Shown here: positions 34,861 to 47,423 of the stretch, in pieces | Layout of the letters: every line of letters starts with the position of its first letter | Position numbering within the stretch: position 1 is the first letter of the stretch | Assembly (NCBI RefSeq): GCF_009730915.1 | Contig: NC_052482.1 | Coordinates: 19,064,345 to 19,128,344, forward strand | DNA length: 64,000 nt | Source of the DNA: Dioscorea cayenensis subsp. rotundata | Lineage: Eukaryota; Streptophyta; Magnoliopsida; Dioscoreales; Dioscoreaceae | Reading direction: 5' to 3' | The notes under the pieces: model-generated | The model's database searches: none | What the model was told of the DNA's origin: nothing | What the model saw: the letters and a program-made list of their open reading frames with translations, nothing else | Position numbers and translations under genes: made by a program

Positions 34861-37800
34861 AACTCAAACAGGTTTTGCTCGTTAGTATGCTATTTTGTAA
34901 GATCTTACATTCAGCAACGTGAACGATTCGTCAGAGAATATGTCAGTGATCTACGGTCCTTATGGCGTCAAATTGACTTATTGGAGGAGTCCACTTGCCT
35001 AACATGCATATGTTGCAAAACTCGCACTCAGTCTCGCCAAATACAATGCACATTCAAATTCGACGCTTCATCCTCGATTTTGAAAGTCGTTCGCGACCAA
35101 TATGGCTCAATCGAGGGCCCCTCTTCCATCATTTGACGTATGTCATTCGTGTAGTGTGATTGTTGAAGAAACTCGTCTCGCAGACATTATCTCCACGACT
35201 TATCCCTACGAGACAGCTTCGTGTGATTTCTCCACGATCCACTAGGTACCCTCGACCCTTCTATACCACTAGCTCCCTGTCCTCATCAATCACTTCTCGG
35301 GCTCTTTGTTATTTGTCATTATGTGCAAAGCCTCTTGGTCGTATGAAGAATCGGTCTCAAGTCACGTAGCATCAATCATCATAGTCTCGCCCTCCCGCCT
35401 CAGATCTCCCGCTGCCTCTCCTCGTCCCCTTCCGTCTCGACTTCGATTCTCCTTCCTTCTATCGATCTTCTTTCTCGGGTTGCTCGGTTTAGTGAATGAT
35501 TCATGCTATGCGCGGCGCTCACCCTCCAACGCTTCTACTGCCCTCAGTTGCCTCTGGTATGTCTTCCACCTCCTGAATTTTAGATTCGGATGCCACTCAT
35601 CATATGACTGCTGATACCTCCAACCTAGTCTCTTTTACTACACCTCATACCTTTTCTAGTGTTCGTGACTCGCGATGGGAGCTTTTCATCCGTCACGCGC
35701 AGTTGTGGTCGCATCTTTCGATCCCACTTCTTTTGACATTCTCGATGTTTATTATGTCTTTGACCTAGCTCTCAACCTTCTTTCTGTTAGTCAGCTCACT
35801 GATTATGGTCTCATGGTTACCTTTTCTTCCTCTATTTATATTGTGCAGGACCATCTTACGGGCCAGAGGATTAGGATCGCATGGCATGAGTTGGTGGCCT
35901 TTATCACTTAAACTCTTCATTTTCCCACTCCTCCATTTTCTTACATTATCGCCTCGTATGTTCTGATTGATTGTACAGGCTGTTCTTGACTACTGTTTCA
36001 GTTCTCACTGAAACTCTTAACAAGTTCGAGTAATCTTGGTTCCTATTTCTTCCCTTCCTTTTACATCCTTGTATGGGTTGTAAACTCGCTAAACCCATCG
36101 CTTCATCCGTTCTCTTCACGAATCTATTTACTAATCTACTTTTGATCTAGTTCATTCTGATGTTTGGGATCTTGCACTCTTCCCCTTTCTTGGTGGTTTC
36201 TTCTATTACATAACTTTCGTTAATGATTTCTCATGTTATACTTGGCTTTATTTAATGCGTTCTCGATCGGAGGTTTTGATATTTACTCCATTTGCATAAA
36301 TGGTATATACTCAGTTTTGTAAACACATTAAGATTTTTCGCTTTGATGGGGTCCGCGAGTGTCTCTCTCTACATCCTTTCTCGCACATTATTGTCAATTT
36401 ACAGGTACTCTTCCCTCGCTAATCTTGTCCTTATACACCGCTCGTAGCTGGTGTCGCCGAGTGCAAACATCACCATATTCTTGACACTCTGCACGCGCAC
36501 TTCTTTTTGCCTCTTCTATTCCTCAATCCTTCTGGGCTGAAGCCATTCTTACACCCGTCTAACTTATCAATCGCACTCTTACCTCCACTTTTTCTGGTCT
36601 CACACCTTATATGAGCTGCTTTGTACTCTATTTCTCCATCCTATGGCCACCTTCGCACGTCCGGTTGCACTTGTTTTGTTCTTTTACCCACTGTCGAGAG
36701 ACATAAACTCTCTCCCCATTCTACCATGCGCATTTTTCTTGTATATAACTCCGAACACAAAGGCTATAGTTGTTATGATCCCCTATTCTCACCGTCTTTG
36801 AATTTCTCCATAGTTCTTCCCGAGCACCACTACCACCGCCAATTCCTGGGCTCCTTCCGGGCATGTCTCCATAGATGCTTCCTCTGTTCTTCCTTCCCCT
36901 TCCTCTAGTTATATTGATAATTCTGGTGATTCGCTCTCTCTCCGCCCTACCCATCCTCCACTCGAAGATGCTCGTGCTATTCCCCGTAGTTACTTAGATC
37001 GTCCTCGCCGCCCGCCTGCTAGGTACGCCCTTTCTCTCTCATCTACCTACTCTCCTGATTTTCAAGCATTTTTGCTACTATTCACTCACATTCTGAGCCG
37101 CAATCTTATCGTGAGGTGGTGAAACATCCCCAGTGACAACAGGCTATGTCAAAGGAACTGATGCTCTTCAGCATATGCATACATGGGATTTTATCCCTCT
37201 TCCATCTGGTGTTACACTTATCAGTTGTTACTGGGTTTATCGAGTTAAGACCCCGAGCCGATGGTAGTATTGAGCGCCACAAAGCGCATTTTGTTGCTCG
37301 TGGTTTTACTTAAGAGTATAGCATTGATTATACGGAGGAGACATTTACTCATGCTGGTCAAGTCGACTCATCGCTCATCTTCTTTTTCGCTATTTCTGCT
37401 GCTCGTCACTGGCCACTTCATCAGTTAAATGTAACCAATGCTTTCTTACATAAAGATCTCTCTGAAGACGTTTATATGACTCCTCTTGGTTTCTCTCATC
37501 CTTCTCAGCATCTCTGTCATCTTCGCCGAGCTATCTATAGGCTCAAACAGGTTCCTCGTGCCTAGTTTGAGCGATTTTGCAGTGTGGTTCTTACTCTTGG
37601 TTTCACCGAGAGTGATTATGCCCTCTTCACTCGACAGACTCCTCAAGGCATCACTATTTTTCTTTATGTTGATGATATGGTTATTATTGGTGTGATGTTG
37701 ATATTGTTCTTTCCTTGAAACAACAATTACATACCGAGTTTCAAATGAAAGATCTTGGCCCTCTTCGTTACTTTTTTGGTGTTGAGGTTGCTTATTCTCG

Positions 37801-38054
37801 TCGAGGCTACATCACCAACTCTCCTCTTCAAATGGTGAGCCTCTGCCTTATCCTACTTGTTATCGTGTCCTTGTTGGTGCTCTTGTCTATCTGACCATTA
37901 CTCGGCCTAATATTGCATATGTTGTTCATGTTCTTAGTCAGTTTGTGAGTGCTTCTCGCTCTACTCATTATGCAACCCTTTTACAAGTTCTTTCGTTATC
38001 TTCGTGGCACTATATCTCGCTCTTTACTTTTTATCTCGCCTCATCTCTTCTAGA

Positions 38055-38700
38055 GTTGTGCTGAGATAAATAGAAATTAATCGTTCGATGTCCGCTTGTT
38101 CTCCCTCTTCAATTCCCAATGAACAACATGATCTTCGACCCTATCATTTGTTCAATTTGGTCGATCCGATACTTAGTTAACTCATTCATCTTGATGTTCC
38201 CACTCGATATCTAATCGATAACGAACTCTAATGGCTTTTTAGGTCCAATTCCATCCATTTTTTGTTCACGATCGATCGATTCAACAAAACCAATTCTAAT
38301 TATTATCTTTTTCTTTCTTTTAAGCCTTCCTCAAAGAAGGTCTGGGGCTTTTTCGGTTTAGATTAGAAACGTTAGTCGTGCCAAAGTATTCATTGGGACG
38401 TAAGGTTCGACTTCTAGAGGATATCATCTATGGTTCATTTAGTTTAAAAAGCTTCATTAGTCCTTTTTACAGATGAGGTTTTTAGTTCAGATTCCACCTT
38501 ACTTGATCAGGAATAGGGTTATCGAGCGGAACTGTCGATGAAGAAGTTGAAAGTGTTGAAAAACCTTTCAACTCACCCACTTGATTTTCCTTTTTGGATC
38601 CGCTGTAAATGATGGATCTTAACCCGAAAGCTGCTCGACCCATTTTTTTCTTTCCCAAGTGGTACCCCGAGTACTTGACATCCCTAAGTGATGAATCCTC
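38055..38700. other. Unidentified insert of about 640 bp inside the copia RNase H region
   Basis: The copia reading stops after the block near 38.03 kb and resumes near 38.71 kb at the residues that should follow almost directly. The intervening DNA is less AT-rich and shows no copia similarity that I can see. I could not identify its source. Target duplications were not found. Confidence 0.45.
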
Positions 38701-39207
38701 GGTCCATAGGCCATTTGTCTAAGAGGCGTATTGATGATGCTCGACTGGCAGTGATGTCTTTGATAGACGCTCTACCACCTGTATCACGATTTTTCTTGGA
38801 GATTCTCTTATTTCTGGAAAAGCAAAAACAATCTACTATTACTCTTTCTACCCTGTTGAGGCTGAAATATGGTGTTATGTCTTCTATTGCTAAGGAGGTT
38901 CTTTGGTATGGCTGACGATTTTGATGGACTTTGGTGTCACTGTCTCTGCCCCCACTCCTATATACTGTGACAATTAGAGTGCTATTAAAATCACTGCTAA
39001 CCCTATATTTCATGAACATACGAAGCATTTTGAGATAGCTCTTCACTTCGTTCGTCATCATTATTTTTGCTAGCTAGTGATTATTCTTCCTTACTTACCT
39101 CTACACAATGACTACTAATATTTTCACTAAGTTACATACTGTCTCTCAGTTTCAGTTTCTAGTTGACAAACTCTCAATTTATAACCCACCGTGAGTTTGA
39201 GGGGGTG

Positions 39208-39362
39208 TGTTAGAGTAATATCTTATTTGTATATATATAGTATACTTATACATATATACTCTTAAGTATATTTATTTTTATATTCATCTTCTTGTATTTA
39301 TATGGATTGATCTCACCCTGGTGAACACACATTCATTCCTTCTTTCATACTTTGTCTATCAA
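39208..39362 (+). repeat. Putative 3' LTR of the copia element
   Basis: Follows the polypurine tract gaggggg, starts TGTTAGAGTAATATC and may end ctttgtctatca at 39362. The TG...CA ends and position fit a short copia LTR. The right border is a guess because no matching 5' LTR exists in the window. Confidence 0.5.
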
Positions 39363-40055
39363 TGATAATGACCTGGATGATCTTCAAAGTTCAATGAATC
39401 ACCACCTTTGGATCCAGGAAAGAGAGTATTTATGGTCGTGTCCGGTTAACTGGGAGTTAAAGCTGACAAATTAATGCAGGGACGGATAGTGATGGCCTAC
39501 CGCCTTTTTTTTCTCATAGAACGAAGGCAGCAGGATCCAATCAGTGCTGGGCACGCCAAATCTTAAAGTAAGCTATATAATAAAATCGATAGAGAGATAC
39601 CTAGATGGTTTCTTCAAAATATTAAAAAAAAAAACAGCGTAAATTCCTCCTGATAAAAGATTTTTTGCACAACAATATGATATCGTTTGTCAAAAAAAAG
39701 AAAAAAGGGACATCATGTATAAATGAATTCCAACAAGTCATGGCAGCGAAGTGCAATTAAATCACTGTTTAATCTCAGGATAAAGTGTAGCCTTTGGTCA
39801 GATAAATTAGTTGATTAACCTGCAACACCTAGAGCCACCTAGAGAGATTCTAACAAGTACGTAAAAATGGCAAAAGCAAATTAGAGAAACTCAAGAATGT
39901 TCTTGATCAATCCAGTACTATGGTCATTTGGCAAAATGAATTGAGGGAGTTTTCAAGTTTGCATTGACAAAAAGACGATGACAAGAACATTGTTCAACTG
40001 TCATATCTGTTGATCAACTTAGTGAAAAACATGGCATTTAGAGTGTGCATCATAC
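39363..40055. other. Downstream region of the 40-47 kb gene
   Basis: The last exon and 3' UTR of the minus-strand gene probably lie here, because a splice donor is visible at 40055-40054. I could not place the terminal exon. Confidence 0.4.
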
Positions 40056-43000
40056 CTTCTTGGTATCCTTTTTGATGCGTCCGTTAGTACTTTCTGCACA
40101 CAAAGAAGTTGAAGAACATAACTCTCAGCATTACCTGATACGATGTGTCTGTACTCACCATCTCCGTCGCTCTAAGTTTTATTCCCTCAATTCCATCCTT
40201 CTCCTTTTTGAAGTCTGAGTGCCAAGAAGATGCCCTGTCAGTGTCCCCTAACAATGCGCTAAAGCTAAAAAAATTTGAATCGCAAGGACCTGATCTAGAA
40301 ATTTGATGAAATTCAAGCGTACGCAAGTGATGATGACCGAACCTCTATTGGGACTTTGGCGTGAAACAGGGGAACTGCATTCTGGATGATCTCTGATTGA
40401 TGTGGCAATTAGCAGCAGAAGACAAAAGCAAAATTATAAAGATTCACAATTAAATCAGAGTTTCTGTAATCACTACGCAGGATAATAATTAGAGATCATA
40501 AAGTAATTTAGAATTTCTGCAGGGAGAGATGAGGCTACATACATTGTATGCTGAATGCAGTCTTTGGCAACTTCACATGGACTTCCAGGTTTAGGTTCAT
40601 TCAATTGAGTCTTATTTTCTGAATGTTCACTATCCACGGAGCTATCCTTGGGTTGTTTACTGACAGCGGTTATACTGTTTTCTGAGGTTAAAGATTTCTT
40701 CTCAGTGGAAAACATCATTTTCTGGCTTCTCAAAGGTATGGAATGTTTTGGCAGCACTTTTGTTCCTTTGGCAGGCTAGTACGTTGGTTGCTCATATTGG
40801 AAACCATCAGCATGAGATATGTTTAGAAAATAGCCTTCCGCTTCCATAAAATGTTTGCCCGGTTTCTGCGTGTGAAAATCAAAACCTGATGATGGTTGTC
40901 CTGATTCTTCAACCCCGTGGTCAACTGGAAAGTTGGATTTCCCATTCAATTCTGTAGAAAAAAAGGCTTCGGGAGTGGGTATGCTGAAGAGGTCACCCTC
41001 AGGCTTTCTCTTGCAGCTAAAAGAACTGGTATCAAGTTCAGTTGAAGTAAATCCTTCCTCGAATGGAGGAATGCTTTCTGGTTCCCAGACCGTCTGAAAA
41101 ATAGAGAGTTCTTGCAAATGACGACTTGCTTTTGGGCTCCCCTGATTTTGCGCTTTCTCAGATCGCTGCGACCCAACCAAATTGTTTTTCTGGCGAACTT
41201 TACCCAGACCGGCGTGAATTGCTTTCTTGGCAGAAAATTTCTGAACTTTTTTGGAGGGACTATGGAACTGTTCCCAATCATTAAAATTACTGTGTCTACT
41301 TCCAATTCCAATCGACTGAGATTCAAATTCATAACTCCTTTCCTCTCCAACTGCAGAAATAATGTAATAGGCGTAAAAATGAGCATGCTCAAATTAAAAA
41401 TTAAAACTATACAATTAGAAGCATACGATTATGAAGAATTACCCGCTGTGGATGAGCATGACTCTTCACTGTAAGAAGTTCCACGAAATCCAAAGAGTTG
41501 AGTCCAAATTTCAAGATAACAGATCAAGATAATTTGACTATATAAAAAAAAAATCAGTTACAAGAATCAAAGTTTACCTGAATAAACTGAAGCTGTCATG
41601 CATATCTTCCTTTCCAGTGAAAGACCAAGCATGAGGATCAATGGTTGTCTCAAAGTTAGCACTACTATTAGTTGCAGAATTCCTGTTTAGCGCTGGAATT
41701 AGAACTAGGATAAAAAGGCTGTGCACAAGCAATACGTAAACCAGAATCAACTAGAATCTATTTCCCAACAGAGCCTGAAAATATTACACTCTTTCTGCTG
41801 TTAACTGTCTGAAATCTGAGGTCAATGGTGCTGAATTCTGGAAGCCACCTAAAGACAATGATGAAAGATAAGTGAGAGAACAGGATGATAAAAGTATGAG
41901 CCATTGAGTGAAGGTGCATACGAACATGCTCAAGCAATTTAAATCAGTCAAATTCAAGAAGTACTGAAAAAAATATATATATGTATGTATATATATAGTT
42001 CTCATAGTTAAATTTGTGGAACCACAGTTGCAACTCCATAAATTCCTACAAGCCAGGACTCTGAAATCCAAGGATATTCAGCATATGAAATCCATCCACA
42101 ATAAAAGATGGAAAACAAGATTAAAGGTTTTTTTCAAATTGAACATAAAATACATAAACAAGAAGACTGCTAAATCTGCAAAAGACAATGCAGTGATGAG
42201 TATAAATCCGCAAAAGGTAATGCAGTCTGTAGGATAAACTCTCTGCTTGAGCACACGCACATTCATACATATCCCTCAAATCATAGTATCCTCTGAAACA
42301 AGTCTGATAAAATTGTGCATGTCTCTACTTGCCCATGAACTTGAGCAGTCTTCAAACACTCCCAAGAACTTTCATTTTATGTAATTAGCAAACCATTAAG
42401 CCTAAAATATTAATATGAATTATATTCTGACGATATATTGCAGAAAAGGGGAAAAAGCTGTCACAAGGAACATATATTGAATATGCATCTGGTTCTTTAA
42501 AGATATAACAATATCAATGTTTAGCATCAGTAACATATTCTAGAGCCTTAATGGGTGCATGAAAACCTGAAAAGTCAAAGCTTTTATCTATGCTTGTTCC
42601 AGTCCTGCATGAAGACAATACAAAAAACTTATGCTGTCAGAAAATAGATGAATACAAACATTTGAATATAGATTAAAACAACAAACCTAACCTGAAGTTA
42701 TCTAAAAAGGGGTCTTCAGGGTTTACTACAGTTCTTTTAGCTTCTGGGAAAAGAGAAAGACAGCCATCTGCATGAAATGGTTTCTTCTTCCATGCGTCAT
42801 AGTTCATTTGATCATGGAATTTTTCATCTAAGAGGCCAAAGCTAACTGAAAATAATGACAGGATTACAGGATAAGGCTCTGACGGTGGTGAATAATAGCC
42901 AAAAGGAATAGAGGCAAATATGTGCAAAGTTCACTCATAGTAAATTATGCTTTGTGAACAAAGTAAAAAACAGTATGATCATTCATACAAAATACTTTTC

Positions 43001-46000
43001 TTTAGGTTTCACCTAAGCTGAGCAATAGCAAGAATAGCTCACCACCATCATACCAGGAAAAAGCTTTTGTGTTAAAAACAGAATCATCTATATTGTGAAC
43101 AGAAAGCAGTACGAGAACTACTACTGGAATTAATGGTCAGTTTGTTGACATAAAATTTTCTAGCACTAAAATTGCTCTCATTAACATGTTAAATTCAAAT
43201 GGAGAGATGAGAATATCAGGAAGGTGATATACCATCATATTGCTGTTTCCTTTGACAATCTGCATAAGACCTAGTGTATTTTCCATCACTTTCAGAACTA
43301 TAAACTGATCGCAAAGAAATCTGTAGAAATAATGTATGTTTTCTGAACATTGTGTTTTTCCATATTCTCCAGCTCATCAAGCATGATGTTTGAAATGTGT
43401 AATGATTCTGGTGAGCTCCATCTGTTGACATTTTGATGTCATTTATCATGGTATCCTGTAGAAGTAGAAGCACCACATTATTATACTGAGGCACTGCAGA
43501 TACTGGGTAATTTAGTGTCAAATTGAGGGTAAATTTAAAACTCAATCAGAAACACTGAATTCACTTGAGAACTCCCAAAACTTAAGCACCAAACAGTTGT
43601 ATGTGTACTGTGGAACTCTGATTTTAACAATATCAAAACACCATGAAACTCTGATTAGCTATCTTGAAAAAGAAGTTTAAATAAATTTTCAGGCCTATTA
43701 CTGTCCTATAAATGTATAAACTGTGAATGAGGAAAATTTGATAATCTAATTTAGCAACTGACGAAAAATCTAATAAAGTCAAGAATTTCAAAACAATGAA
43801 AAAGTGAAACACCTTGCAAGTATAACTCTTGCAATAAATATGACTTTAGTAATAAAAGTGCTATATCAATATGATAACCACAAAATAATAGCAAAAATAT
43901 TCTGTTTAAAAGTATTTGTACCTCAAAGTAAAGAGGACATTACTGAAAAATAGCACATGATTTGACTCTTGAATGGTCGTGCGCAGTTTAAACAAAGGTA
44001 GCTTATTGTAAGATAGCAAGACCAGAGTATATTTCCACTAGGACACAGTATGTCACACAAAAGATTCTCTGGAGAACATAAGTAAAAAAAGCAGAATTGA
44101 GCTGTATTTCCTGAGATTGAAATTATTCGAAACACAGATCACTTCAGCTCCAGCAATGTATGTTGCAGGATATTTGTCATAATCAGAATTTGTAAACATT
44201 AGATCCAGGTAGTTGCAATATACAGTAAAATATCTACTCAGTGTTTATCTTGGCATTCAGTATAACATCCACACAAATTGTTTGACATCTTAAATTATTT
44301 TTTCACTAATTTTCAAGATAAGCAATCATAACACAAAGAAAACACAGTAAGGATCCAGGTCCTTACCAATTTGAACCCTAGGCTCCCTATGAACAGACCA
44401 TGTTCCCCTAAAAGAATGGATCCACCTTGAGACCTTTTGGTGGTCGAGGTAAATTCCTATAGGAGACTCTTTTGTATGACATGCAAAAACAAGACAGGAA
44501 TCAGAGCATAATATAGATATAAAATGCATTCACCATGCATTAGGAACCTACCACCCTCAGTATAAATTTAAAAAAAAAAACAAAGCAATTTCCTTTGCAA
44601 TCACGTAGAAAACAGAAAAAGGAGAGAAATTCAAAATATACCACATAGAAAACAAATAGAAACATGATCGCATACATCCACATCTAGTCCAATAAGAAAT
44701 TCACAGAGTAATAGAATGACAAGGGCATATATAAAAGAAAAATTCTCTAAAAAGTAAGAACTAAGTAGTGGCACTCCTTTATTAGAAAATAGAGATTGAC
44801 AGAACACATTTTTAAGAGCTACTTTCAAAGGCCGAAGTTCTGATTTTAAGTGACAATGTATTTATGTAGCTGATAGAGGTATTGGCATGCTAGATCATCA
44901 TTTAGGGTCCACAGACACCCATTTCATGAAGGAAATATGTGCTTACGGACATTTAATGATGATAAGTTCATGACAAATACAAAAATGCATAAACAAATGA
45001 AATAGAATGGTCCAAGAAAGAGAGATCTTAACCAAAAAGTGCAGAAAAAGAACTAGAAGCATTAATCTGTCACATATCTCAAAAATAATTTCTCATTTGC
45101 TCCAAGTTATTAAGTTCAATCACAAATCTCAGACATCAAATAAGCTTTTATAGGTTCAAATCGGTTAACCTATCTTGAAATCTTGGTGAATGGGCAGGAG
45201 TTATCATTCCAATCTTACCAAGACCTGCAAAAGAGTAGTCATGAGAAAAGGTACAGATAAAATCAGGAATAATATCAGAGGCATCACAACTGAATTAAGT
45301 GAAGTGTGGGTTCAACAGAATCAACTGATTTACAAACATTAGAATTTGAAGTCTTAAAACTGATATGATTTTTGTGGCAGTTCTCAAGGATACAATTCTA
45401 CGAGCGGTGAAAGCACAGGACATGGATATGGACTATTGAACGCTGGTTAATGCTCTTATTCAAGATATAACATACCTGAAGGCCATTCCTAAAAAGCATG
45501 AGGACAAACATGAATAAAAAATTAAGGGAAAGAAGCATTTTCCAACAATTTCTTAGATTTTAAGGCCGAGATGAAGGAAAGCTAATGAGAACAAAAGGGG
45601 TGTTTCCATGCAGATTCAGCAGCAAAAGATGGATACAGCATAGAAGATTGTAAAGCTAAAAATGTAACCCAATGGCCTCCTTAAAAAATTTATCTCCAAG
45701 AGATCCTCCAACATAACATAAACAAAAGGAAAGAAGAATGCTTAACACAGATTCAGATAACTTGGGTATAATATAATGAAGAAATAGAAATGAAGGCCAG
45801 ACCAGATAATTTATCATATTGTGAGAGCGTTAATAGCCATTTTGAGATTGACCAAATTAACAGTGATTATATCAAAAAGTCAAGAACTGTGCCTGTCAGC
45901 TCAGTTTCAGGAAAAATGATGAAAAATACCTTCTACAGAAAATGCAACATAGTGGTTCAGGAACTGATCCTCCTCCAAAATCATTTCTTGGTCTATCATC

Positions 46001-47423
46001 ACTGAGCAAGTCAAGAACTGAAACCTCTGGAAAGACAATACCAAGAAAAATGTCAAAATGCAATAAAATATTATATCTGCCTGAAGAACTAAATTTTCTC
46101 ACATATTCTCTAACTCTATTAAGTATCTTTTTCAAAAAATCCTGAATAATCCTTGAAAGGTGATACGCTCCAAAAAGCTTTGCAATTAAACCTCCAAACA
46201 AGTTTGCGCATTCACCAGTTTGAACTTCGCCATTTGGTACAGTGCTAACGTTGGTGGGTAGGGATTTACTAGGGCATTCTGGTGGCTTCACCCCATCATA
46301 ATCCAAACTAACTCCATTGGCAGTTGATACAATGTTAGAAACATTGGTTTCAGGCAATCTGCCAGATAAACATACCAAAGCTAGTTCAGTCACTGGAAAC
46401 ATAAAAGGAAAAACAAATTAAAAAAAAAAGATTTGTGAAACTCACTTCTTTGGAGATAAAGTAGTTGCTTCAGGACCTAAAAATACATCAAACAGTAATC
46501 AGGCAACCAGACTCATGATATAGGAATCAACATATTATGTTTAGTCAGACTTGCAGGAAAGTTACTTTTTAGATCCTACATTGGCACATAGGATTTGGTG
46601 GCAAGCCCTCCTTCAGGAGAGGATGCCTTGCCAGCTGAGATATCAGTTTAATAATAATTATGGAGAAACCTTATATATCAAAGTTAATTAAGTGATCTAC
46701 CATACTACTTTTACAATTATAGCTAGTGAATGAGAAATGCCTTGACTTACATGCTTCCTGTGAATCATGAGAATATCTGTTGATGATTTTCTTCAATGCA
46801 ACTGCAGGGGAAAGCTTGGATGAATGACATTTCATTTGTGGACCACCAATCGCTGGGCCACCATAAAGTAAATGTAAGTGATTTATGACAAATAGAATTT
46901 AAATGAATCAATCTGGTTAATTACCATGCTTGGGCTATAACAAAATGAATAACAGCAATTTTGTGTTCTGAGGCCAATAAATAGGAAAGTGCAATGAAAC
47001 CAGATGAATCCCATGAGAACCTAAAGGCACTTGCAACAGATGATGGAAAACCATTTCTCAGGCATGATTTTGGTTTGTAAACACAAAAAGTGTCTCATGT
47101 GTAGAGAGCCTAATTGAAATCAGCACATTTTTAACTGTATGGGATACTATATAATTTAGAGGATGTAATATACATTATACAATACGATACATGCCAAAAG
47201 TAAAAACCATTTCAGCAAGCATACATGTAAATTTGAACTTACCATTGGCCTGATTGGGGTACCCTTGCCAAGTAATAGTTTCCAAATTTATCAAACTGAC
47301 AATGTCTAGTGACCTCGGTTCCTCATAGTAATTGGCGTGTTTGTTTCTTGCAGAATCATTGTCTAGTCCAGGCGCCCGTTGTTGCCGTTTCCTTTGTTCA
47401 AAATATTGTTTTTGCCTAGACAT
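40056..47423 (-). CDS. Conserved plant protein of unknown function, many exons; one in-frame TAG
   Basis: I recognise a conserved plant family but know no function. The start codon at 47423 gives MSRQKQYFEQRKRQQ. Exons supported by GT-AG borders: 47423-47243; 46852-46751 (IGGPQMKCHSSKLSPAVALK); about 46391-45940 (probably two exons, the second giving EVSVLDLLSDDRPRNDFGG); 45224-45170 (GLGKIGMITPAHSPRFQD); about 43370-43229; 42845-42692 (EKFHDQMNYDAWKKKPFHAD); about 41690-41579; and a short exon near 41460-41436 giving SEESCSSTA. A long exon runs 41350 to about 40540, and a last visible one about 40320-40056 (LLCVQKVLTDASKRIP, after restoring a missing G near 40124). The long exon carries TAG at 40778-40776 (QPTY stop PAKG), after which the same frame stays conserved to about 40540. 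The protein is serine-rich and polar without membrane segments, so it is probably nuclear. A non-coding leader exon lies at about 49616-49740. Confidence 0.7.

Larger units (their letters stand above)
34860..39362 (+). mobile_element. Decayed Ty1/copia LTR retrotransposon, 5' LTR missing
   Basis: Protein fragments appear in copia order on the plus strand. Gag-like RERFVREYVSDLRSLWRQID is near 34.92 kb. The protease-side NLLSVSQLTDYGL is near 35.79 kb. Integrase pieces are HSDVWD near 36.15 kb and the C-terminal GHLRTSGCTCFV near 36.65 kb. Reverse transcriptase is at 37.15-37.70 kb with FVARGFT, NAFLHKDL and the active-site box YVDDM (37665-37679). RNase H remains are near 38.72-38.91 kb (KQKQSTIT, VMSSIAKEVLWYG). 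A polypurine tract gagtttgaggggg precedes a 3' LTR. Many frameshifts and nonsense codons are spread over all domains. The 5' LTR and primer-binding site are not seen. Confidence 0.85.
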
